A stretch of DNA of 5,953 bases from Bacteroidota bacterium. GTDB taxonomy: Bacteria > Bacteroidota > Bacteroidia > Bacteroidales > Prolixibacteraceae. Within the stretch, counting starts at the first letter, position 1; each line of letters opens with the position of its first letter. Where the stretch lies: contig JABMPI010000092.1 in NCBI GenBank assembly GCA_013203755.1, positions 1 to 5,953 of the forward strand, read 5' to 3'. The notes below the pieces were generated by a model. The model was not told the DNA's origin. It was given only the letters and a program-made list of their open reading frames with translations, and made no database searches. Positions 3,982 through 5,953 of the stretch are shown here, in pieces. The translations under genes were made by a program, and so were the position numbers.

Positions 3982-5874
3982 ATGGAACAAGGAGGATTCT
4001 TTTTTCAGGCATTTGTATATTTAGCAGCAGCTGTTATTGCTGTTCCGCTGGCAAAAAAGCTGGGTTTAGGCTCTGTATTGGGATACCTTTTGGCAGGTAT
4101 CATTATTGGTCCTTTTCTGTTTGGATTTATTGGTGAAGAGGGACAGGATGTGATGCACTTTGCCGAATTTGGTGTGGTGATGATGTTGTTTATAGTGGGT
4201 CTTGAATTACAACCCTCGATGATTTGGAAATTGCGGCGTTCAATTTTTGGGCTTGGCGGAACACAAATGGCGTTTACAACAATAGTTATAACTGGAGTTG
4301 CCATGGGGACCGGATTTGCCTGGCAAACCAGTTTGGCCATTGGACTCACTTTTGCACTTTCCTCCACGGCCATTGTTTTGGAGACTTTAAACGAAAAAGG
4401 ATTAATGAAAACCGAAGCGGGACAAAATGCGTTTTCAGTGTTGCTATTTCAAGATATTGCGGTAATTCCAATATTGGCAATTTTACCATATTTAGCCATT
4501 AAAGGAATAGTAAGCGATGCCGCAGCCGACAGCCACGCAGCCACTACCTGGGTAGAAGGTTGGCCTGTTTGGGGGAAGTCGCTGATTACTTTGGGAGCAA
4601 TAACGGCCATGGTTGGTGCAGGTAAATATTTACTTGGTCCGGCTTTTCGTTTGATAGCCCGAACAGAATTGCGTGAATTATTTACTGTTGCCGCATTGTT
4701 ATTGGTTATCGCAGCTGCTATTTTAATGACCATGCTTGGCCTTAGCCCTGCCTTGGGAACCTTTATTGCAGGTGTAGTTTTGGCACAAAGTGAGTACCGT
4801 CACGAATTGGAAACCGATATAGAACCCTTTAAAGGTTTGCTTCTTGGTTTGTTTTTTATTGCTGTGGGTGCCTCCATCGACTTTCAACTTATTGCCAATA
4901 ATCCGGGTTTAATTGCCGGTCTGGTAGCTTTATTGATCCTTATTAAGTTCATCGTACTTTTTATTATCGGTCACTTTTTTAAAATGGGACTCGACAAAAA
5001 TCTGTTATTTTCCTTTTCACTGGCTCAAGGTGGCGAATTTGCCTTTGTTCTTTTGTCTTTTTCCACTTCCAATTCCATTCTCTCTACTGATGTTGCCAAC
5101 CCACTAATTGCGGTGGTTGCCATTTCAATGACATTTACACCCTTGTTAATGTTATTGAATGAGAAACTGATTCAACCGAGGTTTGGAACCATAGAAAGTG
5201 AAAAACAGGCCGACGAAATGCAAGAGGATAAAAAAGTAATTATCGCCGGATTTGGAAGGGTTGGAAGTACCATCGGCAGATTTCTGCAGGCCAATGGAGT
5301 TACAGCTACCTATTTAGATATTGACCCCGATAATGTGAATCTTTTGCGGAAATTAGGCCTCAAAGTATTTTATGGAGATGCCTCCCGAAACGATTTATTA
5401 CATGCGGCAGGTGCAGGTGAAGCAGATTTATTAATTGTGGCTGTTGACGAACCTGAGAAAACCATTGAAAAAGTGAAAACCGTAAAAAAACACTATCCCA
5501 AACTGCAGGTTATTGTGAGAAGTAGAGGGTGGCAAGACTCCTATGATTTGATTGATATTGGAGCAAAGTTTATCTATCGGGAATTTCTGGATTCTTCCTT
5601 ACGAATGGGAGCAGATGCGCTTTGCTTTTTAGGTCATAGAAGACATGAAGCGTATCGAGCGGCAAAAACATTCAGGAAACATGATGAACTGGTTTTACAC
5701 GATTTGGCTGAAATACGAAATGATGAGTCAGCTTTAATAAATGAAGCCAAACAAAGAATCCAGTTTCTTGAGAAATCTATGCTTCAGGATAAAGAAGATT
5801 TCCACAAGGAAAAAGACAAAGGCTGGGATGCTTCAGAATTAATCAAGGGTTTTGAGAGTGATATTATAAATTAA
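3982..5874 (+). CDS. kefC: KefC-like glutathione-regulated K+/H+ antiporter (CPA2 family)
   Basis: This 630-residue inner-membrane protein is close in length to E. coli KefC (620). Residues ~5-395 form a CPA2 exchanger membrane domain of about 12-13 helices. It includes GLGSVLGYLLAGIIIGP (28-44), FSVLLFQDIAVIP (151-163, with transport Asp158), and the HELE regulatory loop (274-277; HALE in KefC) followed by TDIEPFKGLLLGLFF. A soluble RCK/KTN domain (~417-550) begins VIIAGFGRVG (419-428), with Asp446 as nucleotide-ribose acid and FYGDA (463-467). The helical charged tail (560-630) resembles KefC. In E. coli the channel is held shut by glutathione and opened by glutathione adducts of electrophiles, which acidifies the cytoplasm. 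Arg433 and Arg533 match adduct-site residues Arg416 and Arg516, but Leu458 and Asp568 replace Phe441 and Asn551. The pairing with kefF strongly supports a Kef system. The gating ligand here is less certain. Confidence 0.92.
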   Translation: MEQGGFFFQAFVYLAAAVIAVPLAKKLGLGSVLGYLLAGIIIGPFLFGFIGEEGQDVMHFAEFGVVMMLFIVGLELQPSMIWKLRRSIFGLGGTQMAFTTIVITGVAMGTGFAWQTSLAIGLTFALSSTAIVLETLNEKGLMKTEAGQNAFSVLLFQDIAVIPILAILPYLAIKGIVSDAAADSHAATTWVEGWPVWGKSLITLGAITAMVGAGKYLLGPAFRLIARTELRELFTVAALLLVIAAAILMTMLGLSPALGTFIAGVVLAQSEYRHELETDIEPFKGLLLGLFFIAVGASIDFQLIANNPGLIAGLVALLILIKFIVLFIIGHFFKMGLDKNLLFSFSLAQGGEFAFVLLSFSTSNSILSTDVANPLIAVVAISMTFTPLLMLLNEKLIQPRFGTIESEKQADEMQEDKKVIIAGFGRVGSTIGRFLQANGVTATYLDIDPDNVNLLRKLGLKVFYGDASRNDLLHAAGAGEADLLIVAVDEPEKTIEKVKTVKKHYPKLQVIVRSRGWQDSYDLIDIGAKFIYREFLDSSLRMGADALCFLGHRRHEAYRAAKTFRKHDELVLHDLAEIRNDESALINEAKQRIQFLEKSMLQDKEDFHKEKDKGWDASELIKGFESDIIN

Positions 5875-5897
5875 TCCCAAAACAAATTTATATAACT

Positions 5898-5917
5898 ATC
5901 GGTAAACCGGTTTTATA
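5898..5917 (+). terminator. Weak terminator-like hairpin after kefC
   Basis: ATCGG (5898-5902) can pair with CCGGT (5907-5911), with one G-U pair and a 4-nt loop, and is followed by TTTATAA. It lies about 25 nt past the kefC stop. The stem is short, so the call is tentative. The overlapping AAACCGGTTT (5904-5913) is a 10-bp palindrome. Confidence 0.35.
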
Positions 5918-5940
5918 ATAGTGCAACCCCTCCTTGCTCT

Positions 5941-5951
5941 GCCGAAGCGGC
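5941..5951. repeat. Small GC-rich hairpin at the right edge
   Basis: GCCG-AAG-CGGC is a 4-bp stem with a 3-nt loop, preceded by a C-rich stretch (5922-5940). The window ends immediately after it, so it cannot be assigned to a terminator, repeat element or coding region. No start of a following gene is visible in 5875-5953. Confidence 0.25.
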
Positions 5952-5953
5952 TA

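Noticed and set aside
4005..4733. Open frames of 92-122 codons on both strands within kefC
   Set aside because: They are shadows of the long KefC reading frame, with no domain, leader or promoter of their own.
1..5953. tRNA, rRNA, CRISPR array, transposase or phage genes
   Set aside because: None was recognised. The window is filled by ordinary chromosomal genes with short intergenic gaps, all under 200 bases.

Overview
The window looks like chromosomal DNA of a Bacteroidota bacterium, probably a flavobacterium-like lineage. The evidence is AT-rich DNA, promoter boxes close to the Bacteroidota -7 consensus TAnnTTTG, mostly leaders without Shine-Dalgarno sequences, a TonB C-terminal protein of the Bacteroidota type, and a short Crp/Fnr regulator ending in the LGITxESLSRIR motif common in that phylum. 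Family assignments rest on sequences remembered from E. coli and plant homologues. No database search was run.

Layout. (1) 3-410, plus strand: the 3' end of a TonB-C-terminal protein that enters from the left edge. (2) 446-482: a strong hairpin between convergent genes. (3) 507-1361, minus: an HchA/Hsp31-type DJ-1 family protein. (4) 1362-1533: intergenic, with a terminator-like hairpin and a 12-bp palindrome. (5) 1534-2517, minus: a zinc-free medium-chain reductase of the enone/quinone reductase type, with its own promoter. (6) 2603-3178, minus: a Crp/Fnr-family regulator. (7) 3179-3374: a divergent control region with a 19-bp perfect dyad and an imperfect direct repeat. (8) 3375-3968 and 3982-5874, plus: a KefF-like flavoprotein and a KefC-like K+/H+ antiporter in a two-gene operon. 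(9) 5875-5953: a weak terminator and an unexplained GC-richer edge.

How the genes may work together (inference). HchA-type proteins act on methylglyoxal without glutathione. Reductases like the one at 1534-2517 remove reactive alkenals, enones or quinones. KefF/KefC protect E. coli from the same electrophiles by K+ efflux and cytoplasmic acidification. A Crp/Fnr regulator sits between the two halves, divergent from kefFC. The window therefore reads as a reactive-carbonyl/electrophile defence neighbourhood assembled from known families. It is not a clearly new system. The parts most worth a second look are the shared dyad in the divergent promoter region, substitutions in the Kef glutathione-adduct site, and loss of the HchA metal ligands.
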